64,000 nt of DNA, taken from Pseudomonas khavaziana (lineage in GTDB: Bacteria; Pseudomonadota; Gammaproteobacteria; Pseudomonadales; Pseudomonadaceae). Positions 42,796 through 52,018 of this stretch are shown here, in pieces (position 1 is the first letter of the stretch; each line of letters starts with the position of its first letter). Under the pieces are notes generated by a model. That model did not search any database. It was not told the DNA's origin and saw only the letters and a list, made by a program, of their open reading frames with translations. The position numbers and the translations under genes are program-made. The stretch lies in NCBI RefSeq assembly GCF_019145205.1, contig NZ_JAHSTT010000009.1:170794-234793 (forward strand), read 5' to 3'.

Positions 42796-43880
42796 TTGTT
42801 GGTCTTCACTTTGCTCCAGGCGCGGGTCATCAGGCGCATGGTTGCCGGCGTCGGCGTGGTGGAAATATAGAGTTTGTCGAGCACTGCCTGGGGCGGGTAC
42901 ACCTCGGGGTTGTCCACCAGTTCCGGGGCCATGAACGGCTTGGCAGCCGGGTTGGCGTTGGCGTAGCCCACCGAGGCGCTGACCTTGGCGATCACTTCGG
43001 GGTCGAGCAGGTAGTTGATAAAGGCGTGGGCCTGCTTGGGGTTGGTGGCGTCTGCCGGGATCGCCAGCAGGTCGAACCATAGGTTGGAGCCTTCCTTGGG
43101 GATCGAGTAGGCGATGTTCACGCCGTTCTTGGCTTCCTTGGCGCGGTTGGCGGCCTGGAATACATCGCCGGAATAGCCGAACGCCACGCAGATATCGCCG
43201 TTGGCCAGGTCCGAAATGTACTTGGAGGAATGGAAATAGGTAACGTACGGCCGCAACGTCAACAGCTTGGCCTCGGCTTGCTTGTAGTCCTCGGGGTTCT
43301 CGCTGCGTGGGTCCTTGCCCATGTAGTTGAGGATCGCCGGAAACAGTTCGTCCGCCGAGTCGAGGAAGGCCACGCCGCACTGGTTGAGCTTCTTGATGTT
43401 CTCGGGCTCGAACAGCACCGCCCACGAATCGATATGATCTATGCCCAGCACCTGCTTGACCTTGTCGACGTTGTAGCCGATGCCATTGGTGCCCCACAGG
43501 TACGGCACCGAGTGGGCGTTACCCGGGTCATTCTGCTCCAGCAACTTGAGCAGCTTGGGGTCGAGGTTCTTGAAGTTGGGCAACTGCGCACGGTCGAGCT
43601 TGAGGAACGCACCGGCCTTCACCTGGCGCGCCAGGAAATGGTTGGACGGCACCACCACGTCATAGCCGGTGCGCCCGGCCAGCAACTTGCCCTCCAGGGT
43701 TTCATTGGAGTCGAACACATCGTAGATCACCTTGATCCCGGTTTTCGCCTGGAAATCCGCCAAGGTGGTCTCGCCAATGTAATCAGTCCAGTTATAGACG
43801 CTGACCGACGGCGCGGCCTGCCCTGCACTGCTGAATGCCGCCACCAGGGCCAGCGGGAGAAGCTTGTTCACAAGACGCAT
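42792..43880 (-). CDS. Polyamine ABC transporter substrate-binding protein (PotF/SpuD-like)
   Basis: A 362-aa periplasmic binding protein: signal peptide MRLVNKLLPLALVAAFSSAGQA, then VSVYNWTDYIGETTLADFQAKTGIKVIYDVFDSNE, YDVVVPSNHFLARQV, WGTNGIGYNVDKV and SIPKEGSNLWFDLLAIP, hallmarks of putrescine-binding PotF. No permease or ATPase genes (potGHI) are adjacent, so it must share a transporter encoded elsewhere or act in sensing. ATG at 43880 follows AGGGGTGA. Coupled to the PuuB-like gene by ATGA. Confidence 0.92.
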   Translation of the reverse strand: MRLVNKLLPLALVAAFSSAGQAAPSVSVYNWTDYIGETTLADFQAKTGIKVIYDVFDSNETLEGKLLAGRTGYDVVVPSNHFLARQVKAGAFLKLDRAQLPNFKNLDPKLLKLLEQNDPGNAHSVPYLWGTNGIGYNVDKVKQVLGIDHIDSWAVLFEPENIKKLNQCGVAFLDSADELFPAILNYMGKDPRSENPEDYKQAEAKLLTLRPYVTYFHSSKYISDLANGDICVAFGYSGDVFQAANRAKEAKNGVNIAYSIPKEGSNLWFDLLAIPADATNPKQAHAFINYLLDPEVIAKVSASVGYANANPAAKPFMAPELVDNPEVYPPQAVLDKLYISTTPTPATMRLMTRAWSKVKTNK

Positions 43881-43905
43881 ATCGTCACCCCTTTTATGAT
43901 TGTTT

Positions 43906-45264
43906 TTAGACACTCAATAGCAGGAACTCACGCTCCCAGGAACTGATCACCCGCTTGAAATTCTCGTGCTCGGCGCGCTTGACCGCGACGTAGCCGCGCA
44001 CGAATTTCTCTCCCAGGTACTGCTTGACTGTGTCGCAGTCCTCCATGCGGGCCAGGGCATCCTCCAGGGTGAACGGCAGGCGCAGGTTGCGCCGTTCATA
44101 GGCGCGGCCTTCCACCGGCGCACTGGGTTCGATCTGCTCGATCATGCCCAGGTAGCCACACAACAGGCTGGCGGCAATCGCCAGGTACGGGTTGGCATCG
44201 GCGCCCGGCAAGCGGTTTTCCACGCGCATTGCCTCCGGGCTGGAGGTGGGCACACGCAGGCCGACCGTGCGGTTCTCTTCGCCCCACTCGACGTTGACCG
44301 GCGCCGAAGTGTCCGGCAGGAAGCGGCGGAACGAGTTGACGTTGGGCGCAAACATCGGCAGCAGCTTGGGGATGTATTTCTGCAAGCCGCCGATGTGATG
44401 CAAAAACAAGGCGGTCATGCGGCCGTCGGCATCGACGAACACCGGCTTGCCGGTGGCGATCTCCACCACGCTCTGGTGCAGGTGCATGGCACTGCCCGGC
44501 TCATCGGCCACCGGCTTGGCCATGAAGGTCGCGGCGACGTTGTGCTTGAGCGCGGCCTCACGCAGGGTGCGCTTGAATACGGTGATCTGGTCGGCGAGGT
44601 CCAGGGCATCGCCGTGGCGAAAGTTGATTTCCATCTGCGCCGGGCCGTCTTCGTGGATCAGCGTGTCGAGGTCCAGGCCCTGGGCTTCGCACCAGTCATA
44701 GACGTCTTCGAACAGCGGGTCGAATTCGTTGGCGGCGTCGATGGAAAACGATTGGCGCCCGGTTTCGGCGCGCCCGGAACGGCCTATAGGTGTCTTCAAC
44801 GGCAGGTCCGGGTCTTCGCAGCGCTGGGTCAGGTAGAATTCCATTTCCGGCGCGACAATCGGCTGCCAGCCCTGGTCGGTGTAGAGTTGCAAGACTTTCT
44901 TGAGCACATTGCGCGGCGAAAGTTCGATGGGGTTGCCCTGTTTGTCGAAGGTGTCGTGGATCACGATGGCAGTGGGTTCGATGGCCCAGGGCACCACGTA
45001 GGTGGCGTTGGCCACCGGGCGGCAGATCATGTCGATATCGGCCGGGTCGAGCAGGTCGTAGTAGATATCGTCGTCGACAAAGTCCCCGGTTACCGTTTGC
45101 AGCAACACACTTTCCGGCAGGCGCATGCCTCGCTCATGCAGGAACTTGTTGGTGGGTGCAATCTTGCCGCGCGCGATGCCAGTCAAATCACTGATCACGC
45201 ATTCGACTTCGGTAATCTTGTGTTCTTTCAGCCAGGTGGAGAGCTGATCGAAGGGGGCGTTCAT
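43906..45264 (-). CDS. Glutamine synthetase-like gamma-glutamylpolyamine synthetase (PuuA/SpuI-like)
   Basis: A 452-aa GS-family ligase: VECVISDLTGIARGKIAPTNKF, metal-binding PEMEFYL, EDGPAQMEINF, GSAMHLHQSV, and NRTVGLRVPTSSPEAMRVENRLPGADANPYLAIAA. The lack of the regulatory adenylylation context and the neighbouring PotF and PuuB genes place it in polyamine glutamylation, not ammonia assimilation. ATP-dependent ligation of glutamate to putrescine is inferred. ATG at 45264 has GAGG upstream. First gene of the operon; 25 bases before the binding protein; divergent from an AraC gene. Confidence 0.9.
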   Translation of the reverse strand: MNAPFDQLSTWLKEHKITEVECVISDLTGIARGKIAPTNKFLHERGMRLPESVLLQTVTGDFVDDDIYYDLLDPADIDMICRPVANATYVVPWAIEPTAIVIHDTFDKQGNPIELSPRNVLKKVLQLYTDQGWQPIVAPEMEFYLTQRCEDPDLPLKTPIGRSGRAETGRQSFSIDAANEFDPLFEDVYDWCEAQGLDLDTLIHEDGPAQMEINFRHGDALDLADQITVFKRTLREAALKHNVAATFMAKPVADEPGSAMHLHQSVVEIATGKPVFVDADGRMTALFLHHIGGLQKYIPKLLPMFAPNVNSFRRFLPDTSAPVNVEWGEENRTVGLRVPTSSPEAMRVENRLPGADANPYLAIAASLLCGYLGMIEQIEPSAPVEGRAYERRNLRLPFTLEDALARMEDCDTVKQYLGEKFVRGYVAVKRAEHENFKRVISSWEREFLLLSV

Positions 45265-45402
45265 AAGGACCTCGTCTTGGGTGGGATGCGACGCCGGCTT
45301 GTACTTGCGGCGCATTGAGGTCTATCTTGGGCCAGCCTTCAAACCGCATCTATCCACTTTGCACGCAGCACAACGCACCAATAGAGTGCGCACGGATCAC
45401 CC

Positions 45403-46299
45403 ATGACACAGGCAACCGCTTTGCGCGTACAGGCCTTCGCTACCGGCGATGTGGCCGCCCAATGCAGTGCGACACCCGGTTGGGTGCAGCAGTACCAGCA
45501 GATGTCCCCCGGGCATTTTGCCGGGCGGGTACGCTACCTCGACCTGCAAGGCGTGCAGGTGTACGAGGAGTGCATGAACACCCGTGTGGAACAACACTTC
45601 AACGCACCACCCGGGGCCCTGGCGTTCTGTTTCGACGGCAGCGACAACAGCCTGTATATGCTCAATGGCGAAAGCCGCAACACCTGGATCACCCCGGAAA
45701 ACTACCGTGAAGTGGCGGTGGTGTTCGGCCCGCAGTTTGTACAGCGTCATGGGCTGGACGTAGCAAAACTTGAAGGGTTGTTCATGGCACCGCTGAGGTG
45801 CCAGCAGAACGCACTGTTCACCCGCTGGCTCAGTGGCACGCTGACGCGTCTGTCGGCACTGACCGACCCCATCAGCCGCGACGCCCTCACCCAGCAACTG
45901 CTCGACGACTGCCTGTTTATCCTCGACAACGCCTGCGTATGCCTGGACCGCGGTTCATTGCAAAAGCGCAGCGAGGCACGCCGGTTGATGGCACGCATCG
46001 GTGAATGGGCGGCGGATGCGCCGGATGAAAGCGTCAACCTGCTGGAACTGGCGCAGATTGCCGGCGTGCCGTTGCGCCAATTGCAGCAAGGCTTCAAGAC
46101 CTTTACCGGGATGAGCCCGGCGCAGTGGTTAAGGATGCGCCGTTTGAATGGGGCGCGGCGGGAGCTGTTGAGCGCGACGAACACGACGGTTGCCGAAGTG
46201 GCGATGAACTGGTCGTTCTGGCATTTGGGGCGGTTCTCCAACAGCTATCGAGGATTGTTCAAGGAACTGCCCAGCGAAACCCTCAAGCGCTCACTTTGA
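45403..46299 (+). CDS. AraC family transcriptional regulator
   Basis: A 298-aa regulator with an EutR-like N-terminal sensory part (GWVQQYQQMSPGHFAGRVRYLDLQGVQVYEECMN) and a C-terminal AraC HTH pair (VNLLELAQIAGVPLRQLQQGFKTFTGMSPAQWLRMRRLNGARREL...VAEVAMNWSFWHLGRFSNSYRGLFKELPSETL). Divergent from the polyamine operon with a 138-bp gap and convergent to the aco operon; control of the polyamine genes is the simplest inference. Confidence 0.88.
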   Translation: MTQATALRVQAFATGDVAAQCSATPGWVQQYQQMSPGHFAGRVRYLDLQGVQVYEECMNTRVEQHFNAPPGALAFCFDGSDNSLYMLNGESRNTWITPENYREVAVVFGPQFVQRHGLDVAKLEGLFMAPLRCQQNALFTRWLSGTLTRLSALTDPISRDALTQQLLDDCLFILDNACVCLDRGSLQKRSEARRLMARIGEWAADAPDESVNLLELAQIAGVPLRQLQQGFKTFTGMSPAQWLRMRRLNGARRELLSATNTTVAEVAMNWSFWHLGRFSNSYRGLFKELPSETLKRSL

Positions 46300-46313
46300 A
46301 ATGCAGTCAACAA

Positions 46314-46403
46314 TGTGGGAGGGGGCTTGCTCCCGATGGCGGTAGATCAGTCACCTGATACTGAGACTGACCCACCGCTATCGGGAGCAAGCCCCCTCCC
46401 ACA
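46314..46403. repeat. Class A REPIN between AraC gene and acoC
   Basis: Inverted class A REPs (46314 and mirror ending 46403) occupy the gap between the convergent AraC and acoC genes. Confidence 0.9.
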
Positions 46404-46415
46404 GGGGATCGCATT

Positions 46416-47519
46416 TCAAGGCTGGGATTCGAGGAAGGTTGCGATCAGCTGGTTGACCTGTTCCGCCGCTTCCAACTGCACCATATGCCCCTGGCCGGGC
46501 AGGACCTCCACCTGGGCCTCCAGGCCCTGGGCATGGCCGGCCGGGATGATTGCATCGTCACTGCCCCAGATCACCAGGCTCGGTTGCTGCCCCACCACGT
46601 TGCGCAAATCCAGGCGCTGGCGCCCGCCTTCAAACAACTGCGCATTGAGTTGCTTCAAGGCCTGATCCACGCCTTCCAAGCGCTTGAACTTGAGCATGTC
46701 CTCCAGCATCTGCCGCGTCACCAGCGCCGGGTCGCTGAACAGTTGCACCAGTTGCGGCTTGAGCGCATTACGGTTGTTGGCCTCGGTAAAACCGTGCAGG
46801 TAATCGCCATTGATAGCCGCACCCAACCCGGCGCTGGCGATCAGGGTCAGGGAGGCAACGCGCGCGGGTGCCTGGCGCGCGACCGTCAGACTGACCAGCC
46901 CGCCCATGGAGTGCCCGGCCAGGTGCACACGGTCGAGTTGCAGGTGATCGAGCAAGGCCAGTACGGCCTGGCTCAGTTCCTCGGCGTCCCCCGTTTGCAG
47001 GGCCTTGCCCGACTCGCCATGCCCTGGCAGGTCCAGGGCGATCACCCGGCGTTCGGCGGCCAGGGTCGGTTGGTTGAACAGCCAGTTGTTCAAGTCGCCG
47101 CCAAAACCATGCACCAGCACCAGCGGCGTAGCGCCTTCGCCCAGGTCGAGATAGCGCAACAGGCGCCCGCCCACCTCGATCTTCTGCGCACTCGGCCCGC
47201 AGGCTTCGGCTTCGGTGCGGCTGGAGACAAAGCCGGCGTTGAAGCTTTCGATCACCGCATCGATCTGCGCCTCGCTGGCCTCACCTTCCACCACGATCCC
47301 CAACAGCGCGCCCACCGGCAAGGTCTCGTCGCTCTGCGCCAGCACTCGACGCAATACACCGCTGAACGGCGCCTCGACACTGCTGGAGATCTTGTCGGTT
47401 TCCACGTCCAACACCTCCTCGCCCTTCTCCACCCGGTCGCCGGGCTGCTTGAGCCAGACATCGATGCGGCCTTCAGTCATCGACAGCCCCCACTTGGGCA
47501 TGGTCAAGGTATGGATCAT
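46416..47519 (-). CDS. acoC: Acetoin dehydrogenase E2, dihydrolipoyl acetyltransferase AcoC
   Basis: A 367-aa protein: lipoyl domain (about 1-80; lipoyl Lys in VETDKISSSVEAP) joined to an alpha/beta hydrolase fold (VLVHGFGGDLNNW, Ser in LAGHSMGGLVSL, Asp in WGSDDAIIPAGHA, His in GQGHMVQLE), the AcoC architecture in which the hydrolase-like part acts as acetyltransferase. It hands the acetyl group from acetoin cleavage to CoA. ATG at 47519 overlaps the acoB stop (ATGA). A dihydrolipoamide dehydrogenase gene is not present in the cluster. Confidence 0.95.
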   Translation of the reverse strand: MIHTLTMPKWGLSMTEGRIDVWLKQPGDRVEKGEEVLDVETDKISSSVEAPFSGVLRRVLAQSDETLPVGALLGIVVEGEASEAQIDAVIESFNAGFVSSRTEAEACGPSAQKIEVGGRLLRYLDLGEGATPLVLVHGFGGDLNNWLFNQPTLAAERRVIALDLPGHGESGKALQTGDAEELSQAVLALLDHLQLDRVHLAGHSMGGLVSLTVARQAPARVASLTLIASAGLGAAINGDYLHGFTEANNRNALKPQLVQLFSDPALVTRQMLEDMLKFKRLEGVDQALKQLNAQLFEGGRQRLDLRNVVGQQPSLVIWGSDDAIIPAGHAQGLEAQVEVLPGQGHMVQLEAAEQVNQLIATFLESQP

Positions 47520-48535
47520 GCGGCATTCCTCCTGTCGGCGATTTTCAGCACCGCGGCCTCGATCTTCGCCGCGTTGGGGATGTACAGGTCTTCCAGTGCA
47601 TCGGAAAACGGCACTGGCGTATGCGGCGCAGTAACCATCTCGATCGGCGCACGCAGGAAAGAAAAGCCCTGCTGGGCCACCAACGCACTGATGTCGGTGG
47701 CGATGGAACAACGCGGGTTGGACTCGTCGATCACCACCAGGCGCCCGGTTTTTTCCACACTCTCAAGGATGCTGTCTTCGTCCAGCGGGCTGGTGGTACG
47801 CAGGTCCAACACCTCGCAGTCGATGCCCTGGCGCGCCAGGTTGGCGGCGGCTTCCAGGGCGACGTGCACCATGCGCCCGTAGGTCACCAGGGTCACATCG
47901 CGGCCTTCGCGCACAAAATTGGCCTCGCCGAACGGCACGGTGTAGAGCTCTTGCGGCACTTCACCTTGCAGGCTGTAGAGCATCTTGTGTTCGAGAAAGA
48001 TCACCGGGTCGTTGTCGCGGATCGCCTGGATCAACATGCCCTTGGCGTCATACGGCGTAGCCGGACACACCACCTTGAGACCGGGAATGTGCGTCCACAT
48101 CGAGGTGAGCATCTGCGAATGCTGGGCGGCCGCGCGCAGGCCGGCGCCGTACATGGCGCGCACGACCAGCGGCGTGGTGGTCTTGCCGCCGAACATGTAG
48201 CGAAACTTGGCGGCCTGGTTGAGCAACTGGTCGAGGCAGCAGCCGATAAAGTCGACAAACATCAACTCGCACACCGGGCGCATGCCACGGGTGGCGGCGC
48301 CGACGGCCATGCCGACGTAGCCGACTTCGGACAACGGCGCGTCGAGTACGCGCTCCGGGAACTCAGGGTAAAGGCCTTTGGTCACCCCCAGCACACCACC
48401 CCAGGCGTCCTGCTCGCCGGGCGAACCGGTGCCGCCGGACACATCCTGGCCAATAATGAACACGCTCTGGTCCCGGCGCATTTCCTGGGCGAGGGCTTCG
48501 TTGATTGCCTGCTGATAGCTGATTTTGCGAGCCAT
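47516..48535 (-). CDS. acoB: Acetoin dehydrogenase E1 beta subunit AcoB
   Basis: A 339-aa transketolase-like beta subunit: KISYQQAINEALAQEMRRDQSVFIIGQDVSGGTGSPGEQ, FVDFIGCCLDQLLNQAAKFRYM, YDAKGMLIQAIRDNDPVIFLEHKMLY and DLRTTSPLDEDSILESVEKTGRLVVIDE. With AcoA it forms the TPP-dependent E1 that splits acetoin to acetaldehyde and an acetyl group. Coupled to acoC by ATGA and 26 bases downstream of acoA. Confidence 0.96.
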   Translation of the reverse strand: MARKISYQQAINEALAQEMRRDQSVFIIGQDVSGGTGSPGEQDAWGGVLGVTKGLYPEFPERVLDAPLSEVGYVGMAVGAATRGMRPVCELMFVDFIGCCLDQLLNQAAKFRYMFGGKTTTPLVVRAMYGAGLRAAAQHSQMLTSMWTHIPGLKVVCPATPYDAKGMLIQAIRDNDPVIFLEHKMLYSLQGEVPQELYTVPFGEANFVREGRDVTLVTYGRMVHVALEAAANLARQGIDCEVLDLRTTSPLDEDSILESVEKTGRLVVIDESNPRCSIATDISALVAQQGFSFLRAPIEMVTAPHTPVPFSDALEDLYIPNAAKIEAAVLKIADRRNAA

Positions 48536-48561
48536 GGGATTTTCTCCACCTGTTGTTGTTA

Positions 48562-49539
48562 TTAGCGGTAAGCGACGTAGACATCACTGAGCAGGTCGGC
48601 GGCCTGGGGCTTGGGATCGGACTTGGCCAGGCGCACGGCGTCGTCGATCAACTGCGCGACCTCGCCGTCGATACGTTCGAACTGCGCGGCATCGAGCCAG
48701 CCTTCGGCATTGCAGCGCTGGCGGAACAGGACGAGGCAGTCGTGGGATTCGCGCAGGTTCTTGACTTCATCCGGGCCGCGGTAGGTTTGCGCATCGCCTT
48801 CGAAGTGGCCATAGAAGCGGCTGAGCTTCACTTCCACCAAGGTCGGCCCTTCGCCCTGGCGTGCGCGCGCCACCGCCACGCCCAGCGCCGTGTGCACCGC
48901 GAAGAAATCATTGCCATCGACAATCACCCCCGGCATGCCAAAGCCTACTGCCCGTTCGGCAATGTCCTTGCACGCCACCGACCAGCCGGAACCGGTGGCC
49001 TCGGCATAGCCGTTGTTCTCGGCGACGAACAGGCACGGCAGCTTCATGATCGACGCCAGGTTCATCGCCTCGAAGACCGCGCCCTCGTTGGCGCCGCCGT
49101 CGCCGAAGAACGCCACGGCCACGCCCTGGCTGCCCTTGAGCTTGGAGGCCAGCGCAGCGCCTGCCGCCAACGGCGCACCGGCACCGACAATGCCGTTGGC
49201 GCCGAGCATGCCCTTCTCCTGGTCGGCAATATGCATGGAGCCGCCCTTGCCGCCGCACACGCCGGTTTTCTTGCCGTAGATCTCGGCCATCATGCCGAAC
49301 ACATCCACGCCCTTGGCGATGCAATGGCCGTGACCACGGTGGTTGGAGGCGATGCAGTCTTCATCGTTAAGGTGCGCCATGACCCCGGCGGCGCTGGCTT
49401 CCTGGCCGGCATACAGGTGCACGAAACCGGGGATCTCGCCGGTGGCGAATTCCACATGCAGGCGTTCTTCGAAGTCACGGATGGTGCGCATCACCGTGTA
49501 GGCATGCAGCAATTGATCAGTGGACAGGTGAGTGGACAT
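48562..49539 (-). CDS. acoA: Acetoin dehydrogenase E1 alpha subunit AcoA
   Basis: A 325-aa TPP-binding subunit: YAGQEASAAGVMAHL, SNHRGHGHCIAKG, GSMHIADQEKGMLGANGIVGAG and the TPP motif FFGDGGANEGAVFEAMNLA. First gene of the acoABC operon. ATG at 49539 with GGAG upstream; a longer open frame into the leader is rejected. Expression should depend on the sigma-54 promoter at 49603-49618 and AcoR bound near 49727-49757. The acoX gene found first in some aco operons is absent. Confidence 0.96.
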   Translation of the reverse strand: MSTHLSTDQLLHAYTVMRTIRDFEERLHVEFATGEIPGFVHLYAGQEASAAGVMAHLNDEDCIASNHRGHGHCIAKGVDVFGMMAEIYGKKTGVCGGKGGSMHIADQEKGMLGANGIVGAGAPLAAGAALASKLKGSQGVAVAFFGDGGANEGAVFEAMNLASIMKLPCLFVAENNGYAEATGSGWSVACKDIAERAVGFGMPGVIVDGNDFFAVHTALGVAVARARQGEGPTLVEVKLSRFYGHFEGDAQTYRGPDEVKNLRESHDCLVLFRQRCNAEGWLDAAQFERIDGEVAQLIDDAVRLAKSDPKPQAADLLSDVYVAYR

Positions 49540-49602
49540 CTTGTTGTTCTCCAGGTTGTCTCGACACACAAAAGGCTGGCTGCGGCCAGCTGTAAGCGCT
49601 TG

Positions 49603-49618
49603 AGCACAGGCTGTGCCA
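49603..49618 (-). promoter_or_regulatory. Sigma-54 (-24/-12) promoter of acoABC
   Basis: On the minus strand TGGCACAGCCTGTGCT: GG and GC separated by 10 bases as required by RpoN, with TGGCAC intact. It lies about 64 bases ahead of the acoA ATG, and the AcoR gene encodes a GAFTGA activator, which supports use. Confidence 0.8.
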
Positions 49619-49726
49619 AGGCCCACGAAAAACCGGCAAAGCCTTGACCCAGAGCAGTGCCGCGCGGTTGTGCCGCTGCGCCATGCCAGCGCAGAATGAG
49701 ACCCGGCATTGCACGGTGCAGGCTCC

Positions 49727-49757
49727 GTCTCAGGCGCACTGAGACGCTGCGTCTCAG
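49727..49757. promoter_or_regulatory. AcoR upstream activating sequence (overlapping palindromes)
   Basis: Two overlapping inverted repeats: GTCTCAG, 5-base spacer, CTGAGAC (49727-49745), and CTGAGACGCTGCGTCTCAG (49739-49757, perfect 9-bp arms). Placed about 110-150 bases upstream of the sigma-54 promoter, as expected for an enhancer-type site, and 92 bases before acoR. A half-site TGAGACC is at 49698. Confidence 0.75.
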
Positions 49758-49848
49758 CGCTGGCTGTTGGTCAGGCCGACCTTGTCGGTCGGCGCCCATG
49801 GGCGCTTAATGACGGGCATAACAACAAGGATCGAGAACCGGAGGCCTT

Positions 49849-51705
49849 ATGCTCGCCGCGAACTCCAGAGAACACGTCGACTGCGTCAGTCGCGTGGTCC
49901 GCAATGCCGATCGACTGCCCCAGGCGCCGGTGCCGTCACTGATTTTCGATTCATGGCGCCGTTCCATGGAGCAATACCACCTCGACCCCGGGTCGCTGCA
50001 GGGGCCGCGCATTCTCACCGAGCCCTTGCTCAAGGAATGCCGCGAGCGCGCCGAGCTGTTCATGCGTATTGCCGGCGAAGAAGTCGGGCAACTGCACCAC
50101 CGTGTGCGCCACGCCGACTACTGCGTGATGCTCACCGACGCCCAGGGCCAGACCCTCGACCACCGCGTGGACACCGCCATTCGCAGCGACTGTCGCAAAG
50201 CCGGCCTGTATCTCGGCACCTGTTGGTCGGAAGCCGAGGAAGGCACCTGCGGCGTGGCCACGGTGCTGACCAGCAAAGCCGCGGTGACCGTGCACAAGCG
50301 CGATCATTTCCGTGCCGCCTTTATCGGCCTGACCTGTTCCGCCGCCCCGATCTTCGACCCCCAGGGCAACCTGCTGGGGGTAATGGATGCTTCGGCGCTC
50401 AAATCCCCGGATGACCGGCGCAGCCAGCACCTGGTGCGGCAGATGGTGGCGCAGAGTGCGCAATCCATCGAAAACGCCTTCTTCATGCACAGCGCCCGCG
50501 AGCATTGGGTGCTCCAGGCCCACAGCACACCGGGCTATGTGGACAGCCAGCCGGACCTGCTGTTGGCCTGGGATCAGGACGGTCGGCTACAGGCCCTGAA
50601 CAGCAAGGCGCGCCAGGCACTGCGCCGGCGTTTCGGCCAGGTGCCCGACTACATCGGTGAAGTGTTCGACCTGGATGCGTTGCGCTCGGTGACGGACCAG
50701 TCGACCCAACACCTGCAATGGCTGGGCGAGCCTGGCGTAATGCATGTGCGGGTCAATACCCCGCGACGCAAACCGCCGCGAGCCATTGCGCACACTCAAG
50801 TCGACCCGCGGGTGGAAGAACACCTGCGTCTGGCCGTACGCGTCAAGGATCGCAACCTGCCGGTGCTGGTGCAGGGGGAAACCGGCGCCGGCAAGGAAGT
50901 TTTCGCTCGCCAACTGCACGAACGCAGCGCCCGGCGTACGGGGCCCTTTGTCGCGGTCAACTGCGCAGCGATCCCCGAGAACCTGATTGAAAGCGAGCTG
51001 TTCGGCTACGTGGCCGGGGCTTTTACCGGTGCATCCAGCAAAGGCATGGCGGGGCTGTTGGTGCAGGCCGATGGCGGTACGTTGTTCCTCGATGAAATCG
51101 GCGATATGCCGCTGGCGTTGCAGACACGCCTGCTGCGGGTGATGGCCGAAGGTGAAGTCGCGCCCCTGGGCGGGGCCAAGAGCCGCACGGTGGACATCCA
51201 GGTGATCTGCGCCAGCCACCGCGACCTGGCCGCGCTGGTCAGCGACGGGCGTTTTCGCGAAGACCTGTACTTCCGCCTCGGCTGCGCGCGCTTCTGCCTG
51301 CCGCCGCTGCGCGAACGCAGTGACAAGCTGGCATTGATCAACCGATTGCTGGAGCAGCAAGCACGCGGCGGCGTCTCGGTGGGCATCGGCCAGGCCGCAC
51401 TGGAACGGCTGCTGGGCTACGCCTGGCCGGGCAACGTGCGCCAGTTGCACCACGTACTGGCGTATGCCTGTGCCGTATGTGAGGGCGGGACTATCCAGTT
51501 GGCGGATCTACCGGTGCAGGTGCGCGGCGAACAGGTTTCGCTGGCTGCTGAACCTAGCGTGAGCCCGGAACGTCAGGTGGTGCTGGACGCGTTGATCCGG
51601 CACCGCTGGAAGCCGTTGCCGACGGCCCAGGCGCTGGGTATTTCCCGGGCGACCCTGTACCGCCGGGTCAACCAACTGGGCATCGACATGCCCGGCAAGC
51701 ACTGA
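49849..51705 (+). CDS. acoR: Sigma-54-dependent acetoin catabolism activator AcoR
   Basis: A 618-aa enhancer-binding protein: N-terminal GAF-like sensory region (about 70-220; ADYCVMLTDAQGQTLDHRVD, LGTCWSEAEEGTCGVATVL), a PAS-like linker, AAA+ domain with Walker A GETGAGKEV, the GAFTGA loop, Walker B GGTLFLDEIGDM, and a C-terminal Fis-type HTH (TAQALGISRATLYRRVNQLGI). It would activate acoABC with RpoN in response to acetoin or a derivative. Start ATG at 49849 with CCGGAGG upstream; divergent from acoA. Confidence 0.95.
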   Translation: MLAANSREHVDCVSRVVRNADRLPQAPVPSLIFDSWRRSMEQYHLDPGSLQGPRILTEPLLKECRERAELFMRIAGEEVGQLHHRVRHADYCVMLTDAQGQTLDHRVDTAIRSDCRKAGLYLGTCWSEAEEGTCGVATVLTSKAAVTVHKRDHFRAAFIGLTCSAAPIFDPQGNLLGVMDASALKSPDDRRSQHLVRQMVAQSAQSIENAFFMHSAREHWVLQAHSTPGYVDSQPDLLLAWDQDGRLQALNSKARQALRRRFGQVPDYIGEVFDLDALRSVTDQSTQHLQWLGEPGVMHVRVNTPRRKPPRAIAHTQVDPRVEEHLRLAVRVKDRNLPVLVQGETGAGKEVFARQLHERSARRTGPFVAVNCAAIPENLIESELFGYVAGAFTGASSKGMAGLLVQADGGTLFLDEIGDMPLALQTRLLRVMAEGEVAPLGGAKSRTVDIQVICASHRDLAALVSDGRFREDLYFRLGCARFCLPPLRERSDKLALINRLLEQQARGGVSVGIGQAALERLLGYAWPGNVRQLHHVLAYACAVCEGGTIQLADLPVQVRGEQVSLAAEPSVSPERQVVLDALIRHRWKPLPTAQALGISRATLYRRVNQLGIDMPGKH

Positions 51706-51722
51706 CACAAGGGGATCAGACC

Positions 51723-52018
51723 TGTGGGAGGGGCGGTGCGACGATTCGACTTGCTCCCGATGGCGGCCGGGCAGCCGACCAGGATGCTGGATTGGTTTGC
51801 GTACATATCCATTGTTTAGGTAACGGCCACTATCGGTTCCGCTCTTACAGCGGCTAACTTTTGAAAAAAGCCCAAAAGTAAGCAAAACGCTCTTGCCCCA
51901 TCACTCGGCACCTCGCCCAGGCTCGGTGTGCCCGTAATCCGCCATGGATTTGGGGGGCCGCCAGAGATCAAAAGCAGAGCAAGATCAAGAGCGGCTCGCT
52001 TCGCATCGTGGTTACCGG
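51723..52018. repeat. Inverted, shortened copy of the REP-bounded dispersed repeat
   Basis: Reverse complement of parts of 31733-32164: the REP with inserted GGTGCGACGATTCGAC, then GGTTCCGCTCTTACAGCGG, GGTGTGCCCGTAATCCGCC and GCGGCTCGCTTCGCATCG. The inner ~105 bases around the GCCGCCCCGCGCCATGG core are missing. Its far REP end runs into the nested element at 52018. No gene is supported in the 522 bases between acoR and the dehydrogenase. Confidence 0.85.

Noticed and set aside
42796..43497. N-terminal extension of the PuuB-like frame
   Set aside because: It overlaps the PotF-like gene in another frame; the true start is ATG at 42795, overlapping that gene's stop.
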